Positions 1 through 6,229 of a DNA stretch of 11,941 nucleotides are shown here, in pieces (the stretch's first letter is position 1; each line of letters starts with the position of its first letter). The position numbers and the translations under genes were made by a program. Source of the stretch: Collinsella sp. (lineage in GTDB: Bacteria; Actinomycetota; Coriobacteriia; Coriobacteriales; Coriobacteriaceae); contig DYAA01000179.1 of the NCBI GenBank assembly GCA_019419405.1, positions 1 through 11,941 on the forward strand. Direction: 5' to 3'. A model generated the notes under the pieces. That model worked only from the letters and a program-made list of their open reading frames with translations, ran no database searches and was not told where the DNA came from.

Positions 1-1443
1 GGCATCAAGGTCATCGTCGACATCGTGCCTAACCATTCATCCAACCAGCACCCCTGGTTCAAGGCCGCTCTTGCCGCCGGCCCTGGATCGCCCGAGCGCG
101 CCCGTTATATCTTCCGCGATGGTCGCGGCGAACATGGCGAGCTGCCTCCCACCAATTGGAATGCCAACTTTGGCGGCCCCGCCTGGACGCATGTTGCAGA
201 CGGTCAGTGGTATCTGCACATGTTTACGCCCGAGCAGCCGGACTTTGACTGGTCGTGCCCCGAGGTTCATGCGTTCTTTTGCGACGTCCTGGCGTTTTGG
301 AGCGATCGAGGCGTCGATGGCTTTCGCATTGATGTGGCGCACGGTCTTGCCAAGGATCTCGACCGCGATGACCTCGACCGGTGGCATCTCGCCGAGGGCG
401 ATGACATGGTTGACGACGGCACTCATCCGCTGTGGGACCGCAACGAGGTCCACGAGATCTATCGCGAGTGGCGCCGCGTGTTCGACCGCTATAATCCGCC
501 GCGCAGCGCCGTTGCCGAGGCGTGGGTGCTGCCCGAGCGCCAGTATCTCTACGCGCGTCCCAACGAGCTTGGCCAGACATTCAACTTTGAGTTCGCCAAG
601 GCCACTTGGACCTATGATGACATGCACGCTGCAATCGAGGAGGGCTTGAAGGCAGCCATCGAATCCGATTCCGCCTCGACCTGGGTACTCTCCAACCACG
701 ACGTGCCGCGCGTGGCGACGCGCTATGCCCTGCCGCAGATCAAGGCGACGCGCTACCACCAGATTGCGCTCGACTGGCTCTTGCGCGACGGGTCGTCTTA
801 TGACGAGGACCGTGAACTCGGCGAGCGCCGCGCGCGGGCGGCCCTTTTGCTTGAACTGGCGCTTCCGGGCTCGGCATACGTGTATCAGGGTGAGGAGCTC
901 GGTCTTTTTGAGGTGGCTGACATTCCGTGGGCTGCACTCGAAGATCCCACTGCGACCAATACACACGGACCGAAGCGCGAGAAGGGGCGCGACGGCTGTC
1001 GTGTGCCCCTGCCATGGGTAGCGGCGGACGATCCCGCGCAGGGCGGATCGTTTGGGTTTTCGCCTGCGGACGCCGATGCGGCGCCCCATCTGCCGCAGCC
1101 TGCATGGTTTTCCGATTACGCTGCCGATAGGGAAGAAGCGGACCCGACATCGATGCTTGCGCTCTATCGTGACGCCCTCTGGCTGCGGCGCAAGCTGCGC
1201 AGGTGCGCCAACGATCTTGCGTGGCTCGATCTTGACGGGCGCACCGGCCTTGCGGATGGTGCCGAGGGTGCTGAGGGCGGCGTCATCGCCTATCGCCGCG
1301 ACAACGGCTGGGCGTGTGTGACGAACTTCGGCGCAGCGCCCGTGGAACTGCCGGCGGGCAGGGTCCTGCTCACCTCATCACCGCTTGCAGACGGCAGGCT
1401 CGCGCAGGACAGCTCTGCCTGGATCATGCTCGGTGAGATGTAG
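1..1443 (+). CDS. GH13 alpha-glucosidase, 5' end outside window
   Basis: The reading frame is already open at base 1 and ends at a TAG at 1441-1443, so this is the last 480 codons of a larger gene. Family members are usually about 550-600 residues, so roughly 100 N-terminal residues are missing. The enzyme hydrolyses alpha-glucosidic bonds of small oligosaccharides such as maltose or isomaltose, presumably in the cytoplasm since partners of this type lack export signals. All visible GH13 catalytic signatures are present: region I DIVPNHSS at the very start, region II GFRIDVAH with the nucleophile Asp (codon 331-333), region III AVAEAW with the acid/base Glu (517-519), and region IV SNHD with the transition-state Asp (700-702). 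The wording resembles actinobacterial alpha-glucosidases (subfamily GH13_30, from memory). Exact substrate cannot be read from sequence. No clear terminator follows; the next unit is a tRNA pair with its own promoter. Confidence 0.9.
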   Translation, partial: GIKVIVDIVPNHSSNQHPWFKAALAAGPGSPERARYIFRDGRGEHGELPPTNWNANFGGPAWTHVADGQWYLHMFTPEQPDFDWSCPEVHAFFCDVLAFWSDRGVDGFRIDVAHGLAKDLDRDDLDRWHLAEGDDMVDDGTHPLWDRNEVHEIYREWRRVFDRYNPPRSAVAEAWVLPERQYLYARPNELGQTFNFEFAKATWTYDDMHAAIEEGLKAAIESDSASTWVLSNHDVPRVATRYALPQIKATRYHQIALDWLLRDGSSYDEDRELGERRARAALLLELALPGSAYVYQGEELGLFEVADIPWAALEDPTATNTHGPKREKGRDGCRVPLPWVAADDPAQGGSFGFSPADADAAPHLPQPAWFSDYAADREEADPTSMLALYRDALWLRRKLRRCANDLAWLDLDGRTGLADGAEGAEGGVIAYRRDNGWACVTNFGAAPVELPAGRVLLTSSPLADGRLAQDSSAWIMLGEM

Positions 1444-1543
1444 AGGCCTCTTGCGGCGAGTTTGCGTTTGCCTGCGCTTTCCGTGGTGGCTGATGTCTTC
1501 GCGAGGTTCGCGAGGGCGTCGCAAAACTTTTCAAAAAAAGTTC

Positions 1544-1572
1544 TTGCATTTGGGTGGATCATCCCGTATATT
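1544..1572 (+). promoter_or_regulatory. Promoter of the tRNA-Gly/tRNA-Val unit
   Basis: TTGCAT (1544-1549) and TATATT (1567-1572) are separated by exactly 17 bp, a near-consensus housekeeping sigma promoter. An A-tract (1533-1539) lies just upstream and could act as an UP element. The expected start near 1579 leaves only a few bases of 5' leader before the tRNA at 1585. Confidence 0.75.
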
Positions 1573-1584
1573 AAATCCTCGCAG

Positions 1585-1660
1585 GCGGACATGGCTCAGT
1601 TGGTAGAGCACAACCTTGCCAAGGTTGGGGTCGCGGGTTCGAGCCCCGTTGTCCGCTCCA
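1585..1660 (+). tRNA. tRNA-Gly (anticodon GCC)
   Basis: A 76-nt cloverleaf with CCA encoded. The acceptor stem GCGGACA pairs with TGTCCGC (1650-1656). The anticodon stem CAACC/GGTTG encloses loop TTGCCAA with anticodon GCC at 1618-1620. The T-arm has loop TTCGAGC. The discriminator base is T at 1657 and CCA lies at 1658-1660. It reads GGC and GGT glycine codons, which are abundant in this genome. Only 3 nt separate it from the next tRNA, so the two are made as one precursor. Confidence 0.96.
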
Positions 1661-1663
1661 TTT

Positions 1664-1738
1664 GGGCGTTTAGCTCAGGGGGAGAGCGCTTCCCTGACAC
1701 GGAAGAGGTCAGAAGTTCAAATCTTCTAACGCCCACCA
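1664..1738 (+). tRNA. tRNA-Val (anticodon GAC)
   Basis: A 75-nt cloverleaf with CCA encoded. The acceptor stem GGGCGTT pairs with AACGCCC (1728-1734). The anticodon stem CTTCC/GGAAG encloses loop CTGACAC with anticodon GAC at 1696-1698. The T-stem AGAAG/CTTCT carries loop TTCAAAT. The discriminator is A at 1735 and CCA lies at 1736-1738. It reads GTC/GTT valine codons. It is the second member of the two-tRNA transcript and is followed 8 nt later by a terminator hairpin. Confidence 0.96.
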
Positions 1739-1746
1739 AATGTTCG

Positions 1747-1783
1747 CAGCTCAGAGGCTATGTCCTCTGGGCTGTTTTGTTTT
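1747..1783 (+). terminator. Intrinsic terminator of the tRNA unit
   Basis: CAGCTCAGAGG (1747-1757) pairs with CCTCTGGGCTG (1764-1774) over 11 bp with one T-G wobble. The loop is 6 nt, and a T-rich run TTTTGTTTT follows from 1775. This is a classic rho-independent terminator directly after the second tRNA. Confidence 0.92.
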
Positions 1784-2098
1784 GCCACCAAGCACGCCGC
1801 CAAATAAGCCGCCAAATATTGATCCAAGGTCTGTGCGCGATGGTCTTCGCATCCCGTGGGGGCGCCGGCAGATTGCATGTGTCCTGGTCCATCGTGACCG
1901 CAACATGTTGGTCAAGCATAATCTTTTGGATTCTTTTGGCGTGAGCGGCTTGGTTTTGGTAGGATTTGTCAGCGGCTTGACTAAGGGGGTTTTATAACTG
2001 CCATGCAGGTAGCCGTGTTGGTAACGTTTTACCGACTTGTCAAATACCCCTCATTTTTAATGCGTCTGCAAAATGACCAATTGCTTTGACCTGCTGAA
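1784..2098. other. Non-coding stretch between tRNA terminator and NrdR boxes
   Basis: I see no convincing gene here. Short open frames have no ribosome binding site and no recognisable protein. The second half is AT-rich compared with its surroundings. Small structures seen are an 11-bp tandem repeat at 1796-1818 and a 20-bp dyad at 2017-2036 (GTTGGTAA, CGTT, TTACCGAC; seven of eight arm positions pair). The octamer TTTGACCT occurs at 2085-2092 and again at 2114-2121, on either side of NrdR box 1. No tRNA-linked attachment site or integrase is visible. Confidence 0.5.
1796..1818 (+). repeat. Tandem 11-bp direct repeat
   Basis: GCCGCCAAATA occurs at 1796-1806 and again at 1808-1818 with one base between the copies. 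It lies just after the tRNA terminator in non-coding DNA. No function is apparent. Confidence 0.7.
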
Positions 2099-2114
2099 AC
2101 ACTATATGTTGTGT
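2099..2114 (+). promoter_or_regulatory. NrdR box 1
   Basis: ACACTATATGTTGTGT matches the remembered NrdR box consensus ACACWATATATWGTGT at 15 of 16 positions. NrdR is the ATP/dATP-sensing zinc-ribbon/ATP-cone repressor of bacterial ribonucleotide reductase genes. The box lies 257 bp before the nrdD start and directly abuts a TTGACC -35 candidate. The function of the downstream gene strongly supports the call. Confidence 0.85.
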
Positions 2115-2144
2115 TTGACCTAAAAAAAGAATACAGGATATAGA
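2115..2144 (+). promoter_or_regulatory. Probable nrdD promoter between the NrdR boxes
   Basis: TTGACC (2115-2120) and TATAGA (2139-2144) are spaced 18 bp. NrdR box 1 ends at the base before the -35 and box 2 covers the -10, the arrangement expected for repression by steric exclusion. An alternative is TTGCTT (2081-2086) with TATATG (2103-2108) at 16 bp, which would put box 1 on the -10. Either choice leaves a long untranslated leader of over 200 nt. Confidence 0.5.
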
Positions 2145-2146
2145 TG
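2131..2146 (+). promoter_or_regulatory. NrdR box 2, degenerate
   Basis: ATACAGGATATAGATG matches the NrdR consensus at 10 of 16 positions, including the ATATAG core. It starts exactly 32 bp after box 1, leaving 16 bp between boxes. That is the three-turn spacing known for paired NrdR boxes, which is the main reason for calling such a weak match. It covers the likely -10 element. Confidence 0.55.
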
Positions 2147-2371
2147 CTTCTTTGTCGTATGATAGATGGCGGACAGAGAACGAAGACCTTAACTGCCTCT
2201 TTTGAACGTGTCCTTGAACCGCTTGATTGGCTCTAGGGAATGTCCGCATGGAGGCTTATGGTTTATCGAGAACACAGATTGCGCGACGGCGCCGCAAGGC
2301 AGGGGCAGGCCCTGCCGGGCATCGTTTGGCTCTGAAGCGCAATGAGGCTACGACGCGAAAGAGGCAAGAGG
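2147..2371 (+). other. Long 5' leader of nrdD with predicted RNA structure
   Basis: No gene is supported here. Three nested pairings stand out: GCGGACA (2169-2175) with TGTCCGC (2241-2247); ATTGCGC (2278-2284) with GCGCAAT (2337-2343); and inside the latter GGCAGGG (2298-2304) with CCCTGCC (2310-2316). The last structure ends about 15 nt before the nrdD ribosome binding site. It matches no riboswitch class that I recognise. A short frame from ATG 2248, with AGGGA upstream, overlaps the nrdD start out of frame but has no other support. Confidence 0.4.
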
Positions 2372-4594
2372 ATGAAGATCATCAAGCGCAGCGGCACCGA
2401 GGTTGTCTTTGACATCGATAAGATCGTCAATGCCATCCGCGCCGCAAACTTGGAGGTCGAGGAGAGCTCTCGTCTTACCGACCGCCAGGTGGTTTATGCG
2501 GCGCAAAACGTCGCCGAGGCATGCGAGAACGCGGGCCACACCGTTTCGGTCGAGGAGATCCAGGATTTGGTCGAGGACGAGATCATGCGTCTCGACTGCT
2601 ACGAGGTCGCCCGCCACTACATCATCTATCGCTATGTTCAGAGCCTGAAGCGCCAGAAGAACACGACCGACGACAAGATTCTGTCGCTGATCGAGTGCAA
2701 TAACGAAGAGGTCAAGCAGGAGAACTCTAACAAGAACCCGACCGTCAATTCCGTCCAGCGCGACTATATGGCCGGCGAGATTTCAAAGGATCTGACTCAG
2801 CGTGTGCTGCTGCCCCAGGAGATCGTGGATGCCCACAATGAGGGCCTGATCCACTTCCACGATTCTGACTACTTTGCCCAGCACATGCATAACTGCGATC
2901 TGGTGAACCTGGAGGACATGCTCCAGAACGGCACCGTTATCTCGGGCACGCTGATCGAGAAGCCGCACAGCTTCTCGACTGCCTGCAACATCGCGACGCA
3001 GATTATCGCCCAGGTTGCTTCCTCCCAGTACGGCGGCCAGTCTATTTCGCTGACCCATCTTGCCCCGTTTGTTGAGGTGAGCCGTCAAAAGATTCGCGGC
3101 GAGGTTGCCCGCGAGCTCGAGGAGCTCGGTGTTTCGGCATCTGCCGAAAAGGTCCGTGAGGTCGTTGAGGACCGTCTGCGCGATGAGATCCGTCGCGGCG
3201 TCCAGACGATTCAGTATCAGGTCGTGACCCTTATGACCACCAATGGCCAGGCGCCGTTCGTGACGGTCTTTATGTATCTCAATGAGGCCCGTACGCCCCA
3301 GGAGAAGCACGACCTTGCCATGATCGTGGAGGAGACGCTTCGTCAACGCTATGAGGGCGTTAAGAACGAAGCCGGTGTGTGGATTACCCCGGCATTCCCC
3401 AAGCTTATCTATGTACTCGAGGACGATAACGTTCACGAGAATTCTCCGTACTTCTACCTGACCCAGCTGGCTGCCAAGTGCACCGCCAAGCGCATGGTGC
3501 CCGATTACATCTCCGAGAAGAAGATGCGCGAGCTCAAGCTGTCGAAGGGCGAGACCGCCGGCAACGGCGATTGCTACACCTGCATGGGTTGTCGCAGTTT
3601 CCTGACGCCCGACCGCTCGGGCAACGGCTTTAACAATGTTGCCAACGCGCTGAACTATGACCCGACCAAACCTAAGTACTATGGCCGCTTTAACCAGGGT
3701 GTTGTGACCATCAACCTGCCCGATGTCGCGCTGAGCTCGCATCAGGACATGGACAAGTTCTGGAAAATCTTCGACGAGCGCCTCGAGTTGTGCCACCGCG
3801 CCCTGCTGTGCCGTCATGAGCGTCTGATGGGTACGCTTTCGGATGCCGCACCGATTCTTTGGCAGTACGGCGCCCTGGCGCGTCTGAAGAAGGGCGAGAC
3901 GATCGATAAGCTGCTCGTGGGCGGCTATTCCACCATCAGCCTGGGGTATGCCGGCCTGTATGAGTGCGTCAAGTACATGACGGGCCACAGCCACACCGAG
4001 AAGGAGGGCACGCCCTTTGCCATGGCCGTCATGCAGCGCATGAACGACAAGTGCGCCGAGTGGAAGGCCGAAAGCGATATTGACTTCTCGCTGTACGGTA
4101 CCCCGCTTGAGTCGACGACCTACAAGTTCGCCAAGTGCCTGCAGCGTCGTTTTGGCATCATCCCGGGCGTGACGGACAAGGGCTACATCACCAACAGCTA
4201 CCACGTCCACGTGTCCGAGGAGATCGACGCATTCGACAAGCTCAAGTTCGAGGGCATGTTCCAGCAGCTTTCGCCGGGCGGTGCCATCTCCTACGTCGAG
4301 GTTCCCAACATGCAGGACAACCTCAAGGCTGTCATCCGCGTGATGCAGTACATCTACGACAACATCATGTACGCCGAGCTCAACACCAAGAGCGACTACT
4401 GCCAGGTGTGCGGCTACGATGGCGAGATCAAGATTGTCGAGGATGACGGCAAGCTGGTGTGGGAGTGCCCCAGCTGCGGCAACCGCGACCAGGAGAAGAT
4501 GAATGTCGCCCGTCGCACGTGCGGCTACATCGGTTCCCAGTTCTGGAACCAGGGTCGAACCGAGGAGATCCGCGACCGCGTGCTGCATCTCTAA
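2372..4594 (+). CDS. nrdD: Anaerobic (class III) ribonucleoside-triphosphate reductase
   Basis: NrdD reduces ribonucleoside triphosphates to deoxyribonucleotides in the absence of oxygen, using a glycyl radical. The 740-residue product has an N-terminal ATP-cone (about residues 1-95, opening MKIIKRSGTEVVFDID) for allosteric control. Cys175 (in NCDLVNL) and Cys407 (in MGCRSFL) match the active-site cysteines, and Glu531 (in GLYE) matches the glutamate found in formate-using enzymes. A C-terminal zinc site uses C677, C680, C699 and C702. The radical glycine is Gly718 in RRTCGYIG. I chose ATG 2372 rather than the in-frame ATG 2342, because AAAGAGG (2358-2364) sits 7 nt before it and the ATP-cone starts at once. 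The activase gene nrdG lies downstream beyond a 427-bp structured gap. Control by NrdR is likely from the paired boxes upstream. Confidence 0.97.
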   Translation: MKIIKRSGTEVVFDIDKIVNAIRAANLEVEESSRLTDRQVVYAAQNVAEACENAGHTVSVEEIQDLVEDEIMRLDCYEVARHYIIYRYVQSLKRQKNTTDDKILSLIECNNEEVKQENSNKNPTVNSVQRDYMAGEISKDLTQRVLLPQEIVDAHNEGLIHFHDSDYFAQHMHNCDLVNLEDMLQNGTVISGTLIEKPHSFSTACNIATQIIAQVASSQYGGQSISLTHLAPFVEVSRQKIRGEVARELEELGVSASAEKVREVVEDRLRDEIRRGVQTIQYQVVTLMTTNGQAPFVTVFMYLNEARTPQEKHDLAMIVEETLRQRYEGVKNEAGVWITPAFPKLIYVLEDDNVHENSPYFYLTQLAAKCTAKRMVPDYISEKKMRELKLSKGETAGNGDCYTCMGCRSFLTPDRSGNGFNNVANALNYDPTKPKYYGRFNQGVVTINLPDVALSSHQDMDKFWKIFDERLELCHRALLCRHERLMGTLSDAAPILWQYGALARLKKGETIDKLLVGGYSTISLGYAGLYECVKYMTGHSHTEKEGTPFAMAVMQRMNDKCAEWKAESDIDFSLYGTPLESTTYKFAKCLQRRFGIIPGVTDKGYITNSYHVHVSEEIDAFDKLKFEGMFQQLSPGGAISYVEVPNMQDNLKAVIRVMQYIYDNIMYAELNTKSDYCQVCGYDGEIKIVEDDGKLVWECPSCGNRDQEKMNVARRTCGYIGSQFWNQGRTEEIRDRVLHL

Positions 4595-4776
4595 TACCGC
4601 TCCGGGGCTGAGCCGAGAGGGCCGCTTGGGCTTTTGCTCGCTATTTCGGACAGTCCTGCGCAAGACGAAGGCCACATTAAGTGGCCTTCTTTGCGTGCGG
4701 AACTCATATCGAGCAAAAGCCCAAGCGGCCCTCTCGGCTCAGCCAAGTTGACGTAGCTGAGATGCAGCATGCGGTC
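4574..4776. repeat. Large inverted repeat containing an inverted copy of the nrdD 3' end
   Basis: Arms 4606-4640 and 4710-4744 are perfect 35-bp inverted copies. Fourteen bases further out on each side, the last six codons of nrdD (4574-4591, encoding DRVLHL) have an inverted copy at 4759-4776 with 17 of 18 bases identical. The 14-bp spacers (4592-4605, 4745-4758) have diverged, as has the inner part around a central terminator-like hairpin. Weaker codon-by-codon similarity may reach 4562 and 4788. The minus-strand frame of the right arm keeps the nrdD frame (ADRMLHL against RDRVLHL). The right half is therefore best read as an inverted duplication of the nrdD tail, not as a gene. Confidence 0.9.
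4667..4692 (+). terminator. Terminator hairpin at the centre of the inverted repeat
   Basis: GAAGGCCAC (4667-4675) pairs perfectly with GTGGCCTTC (4681-4689) around loop ATTAA and is followed by TTT. The T-run is short, but the flanking 35-bp arms would reinforce the fold. It probably ends most nrdD transcripts, so nrdG would need readthrough or its own promoter. Confidence 0.65.
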
Positions 4777-4880
4777 TGCTCGCTTCTCGAAGTTCTTAGC
4801 GGAAATGAGTTGAGCTGCAATGACGATCTGCTTGCAATGGCGGTTGAGCTGCAGCTGAGTATTTATTGGACCGCGAACCC

Positions 4881-4886
4881 TATACT
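4881..4886 (+). promoter_or_regulatory. Possible -10 element upstream of nrdG
   Basis: TATACT at 4881-4886 is a good -10 hexamer in the nrdD-nrdG gap, after the terminator and before the 22-bp hairpin. No good -35 lies 16-18 bp upstream (AGTATT at 17 bp). An 8-bp dyad, ACTCAATG (4884-4891) with CATTGAGT (4903-4910), overlaps it and could be an operator. This is weak evidence for a separate nrdG promoter. Confidence 0.3.
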
Positions 4887-4922
4887 CAATGTTCGCTTCG
4901 TTCATTGAGTTACCCTTTGAAT

Positions 4923-5006
4923 GAGGCCGGGACATATCGTCCCGCCCGCAGTTTCGCAGGCCGAAGGCCGAGAATGTTTGAGGACGGGATGATATGTCCC
5001 GGCCTC
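4923..5006. repeat. 84-bp palindromic unit just upstream of nrdG
   Basis: Arms of 22 bp (4923-4944 and 4985-5006) are complementary at every position except one G-T wobble. Both arms share the core GGCCGGGACATATC. The 40-nt centre holds a small hairpin GGCC-GAA-GGCC. The right arm ends three bases before the GGGAG ribosome binding site of nrdG. It has the form of a dispersed palindromic unit (REP- or MITE-like) or an RNA hairpin controlling nrdG. It has no T-run, so it is not a standard terminator. Confidence 0.85.
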
Positions 5007-5021
5007 CCGGGAGAGTTACCT

Positions 5022-5603
5022 ATGAACTACGCGAACATTAAGTATTTCGATATTGCTGATGGGGAAGGCGTCCGTACTTCTCTGTTTGTGAGTGGGTGCC
5101 GTCGTGGGTGCAAGAACTGCTTTAACTCTGTTGCGTGGGACTTTGCTGCGGGCGAGCCCTTTGATCGTGCCGTCGAGGACAAGATTATCGAGAGCCTCGA
5201 TCATCCCTTTATTGACGGCCTGACGATTCTGGGCGGAGAGCCCATGGAGCCCGAGAACCAGGCGGGGCTCGTTGAGTTTGTCGAGCGTGTTCGTGCCGCT
5301 TATCCTGCGGGGTCAGGAAAGACCATTTGGTGTTTTACCGGCGATGTGCTCGAGGAGCTTATGCCGGGAGGACGCCACCATACCGAGGTCACGGACCGTA
5401 TCCTTACCTGTCTTGATATGTTGGTGGACGGCCCGTTTGTTCAGGACCTGTACGATATCACGCTGCGCTTTAGGGGCTCGAGTAACCAGCGCGTGATCGA
5501 TATGAACGCCACGCGCGCCCGTGCTGAGCGCGAGGGCGTTGCGCTTTGTGATGCGGTTGAACTTTGGCGTGATGATCCGGTCTATTCGACCCATACTATG
5601 TAG
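5022..5603 (+). CDS. nrdG: Anaerobic ribonucleotide reductase activating protein (radical SAM)
   Basis: NrdG uses S-adenosylmethionine and a [4Fe-4S] cluster to create the glycyl radical on NrdD (Gly718 here). The 193-residue product begins MNYANIKYFDIADGEGVRTS, typical of the family. It has the radical-SAM motif CRRGCKNC (C26, C30, C33; CX3CX2C) and a LGGEPM segment that contacts SAM. Start ATG 5022 is chosen over upstream in-frame codons because GGAG (5010-5013) stands 8 nt before it and similarity starts there. The open frame upstream runs through the palindromic unit and is not coding. The gene is separated from nrdD by 427 bp with a terminator, which is unusual because the pair is commonly adjacent. 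No terminator is seen before folE, so readthrough into the folate cluster is possible. Confidence 0.96.
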   Translation: MNYANIKYFDIADGEGVRTSLFVSGCRRGCKNCFNSVAWDFAAGEPFDRAVEDKIIESLDHPFIDGLTILGGEPMEPENQAGLVEFVERVRAAYPAGSGKTIWCFTGDVLEELMPGGRHHTEVTDRILTCLDMLVDGPFVQDLYDITLRFRGSSNQRVIDMNATRARAEREGVALCDAVELWRDDPVYSTHTM

Positions 5604-5626
5604 CTTGTGGTCGATGCCGGAGGGCG

Positions 5627-5635
5627 TGGTACCAT
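5627..5635 (+). promoter_or_regulatory. Possible extended -10 promoter of the folE cluster
   Basis: TGG followed by TACCAT (5630-5635) forms an extended -10 (TG-N-hexamer), and TTGTGG at 5605-5610 is a possible -35 with a long 19-bp spacer. TGGTACCA (5627-5634) is also a perfect palindrome. The gap between nrdG and folE is only 66 bp, so a promoter would have to be here if the folate genes have their own. Confidence 0.35.
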
Positions 5636-5669
5636 AGCGCGAACGTGAAATCGGAAAAGTGAGGCCCAG

Positions 5670-6227
5670 ATGGTCGATCAGGAAAAAGTCGAGGCCGCCA
5701 TTAAGCTGTTGCTTGAGGGCATAGGCGAGGACCCAACTCGTGAGGGCCTGCTGGAGACCCCGGCGCGCGTTGCCCGTATGTATGGTGAGATCGCCGGCGG
5801 CATGGACCAGAGTGCCGAGGAGCACCTGTCCAAAACCTTTGCCGTCGCTTCGAACGATTTGGTTATCGAGCGCGACATTACGTTCTACTCGCTGTGCGAA
5901 CATCATCTGCTGCCGTTTTATGGCAAGGCCGCCATTGGTTATATCCCTAACGGTCGGGTGGCTGGGCTTTCCAAGCTCGCCCGCACGGTTGAGGTTTATG
6001 CCCGCCGTCTTCAGCTGCAGGAGCAACTGTGCACACAGGTTGCCGATGCCCTCATGGATTATCTCGCTCCCCAGGGAGCGATTGTGTTGATGGAGGCCGA
6101 GCATATGTGCATGACGATGCGTGGCGTGCAAAAGCCCGGCACCAAGACCGTGACGCTTGCTCGCCGCGGCGTCTTTGAGACCGATCCCGCGCTCGAGGAG
6201 CGTTTCTTTAGGATGCTGGGCCGCTAA
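5670..6227 (+). CDS. folE: GTP cyclohydrolase I
   Basis: FolE converts GTP to 7,8-dihydroneopterin triphosphate and formate, the first step of tetrahydrofolate synthesis, in the cytoplasm as a homodecamer. The 185-residue product is of normal length for the family. The zinc ligands are visible: Cys76 and His79 in LCEHHLLPF, and Cys147 in HMCMTMRG. The substrate-binding segment GLSKLARTVEVYARRLQLQEQL is complete in two adjoining parts (GLSKLARTVEVYARR, then LQLQEQL). ATG 5670 has GAGG five bases upstream. The gene heads a three-gene cluster with the HD hydrolase (2 nt downstream) and folB, and all three would lie on the same transcript. Genes for folP and folK, frequent neighbours, are not in the window. 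Confidence 0.97.
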   Translation: MVDQEKVEAAIKLLLEGIGEDPTREGLLETPARVARMYGEIAGGMDQSAEEHLSKTFAVASNDLVIERDITFYSLCEHHLLPFYGKAAIGYIPNGRVAGLSKLARTVEVYARRLQLQEQLCTQVADALMDYLAPQGAIVLMEAEHMCMTMRGVQKPGTKTVTLARRGVFETDPALEERFFRMLGR

Positions 6228-6229
6228 CC

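Noticed and set aside
1504..1517. TCGCGAGGTTCGCGA-like repeat after the alpha-glucosidase as a terminator
   Set aside because: The stem is short and no T-run follows it directly, so I could not support a terminator.
1462..1944. 160-residue open frame across the tRNA region
   Set aside because: It runs through both tRNA genes and the terminator, so it is not coding.
1739..2098. Possible integration site downstream of tRNA-Val
   Set aside because: No integrase, no direct repeat of the tRNA 3' end and no mobile genes are present in the window.
2169..2247. GCGGACA and TGTCCGC in the nrdD leader equal the acceptor stem of the tRNA-Gly upstream, at 79-nt span
   Set aside because: Considered as a tRNA remnant or tRNA-like leader, but no D-, anticodon or T-arm can be found inside and no CCA follows. 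Probably a coincidental stem.
2248..2412. Upstream ORF with AGGGA eight bases before ATG, overlapping the nrdD start out of frame
   Set aside because: Very basic composition and no recognisable product; it contains the leader hairpins and looks like a chance frame.
2783..4675. 630-residue minus-strand open frame opposite nrdD
   Set aside because: Antisense shadow caused by high GC at third codon positions. The plus strand encodes an unmistakable NrdD over the same bases.
4681..4908. Plus-strand open frame of 75 residues in the same gap
   Set aside because: It starts inside the terminator stem and runs through the right palindrome arm. It has no ribosome binding site or recognisable domain.
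4591..4935. Minus-strand open frame of 114 residues across the nrdD-nrdG gap
   Set aside because: It consists of the inverted copy of the nrdD tail and of the palindrome arms, has no ribosome binding site, and repeats its own sequence because both arms are read.
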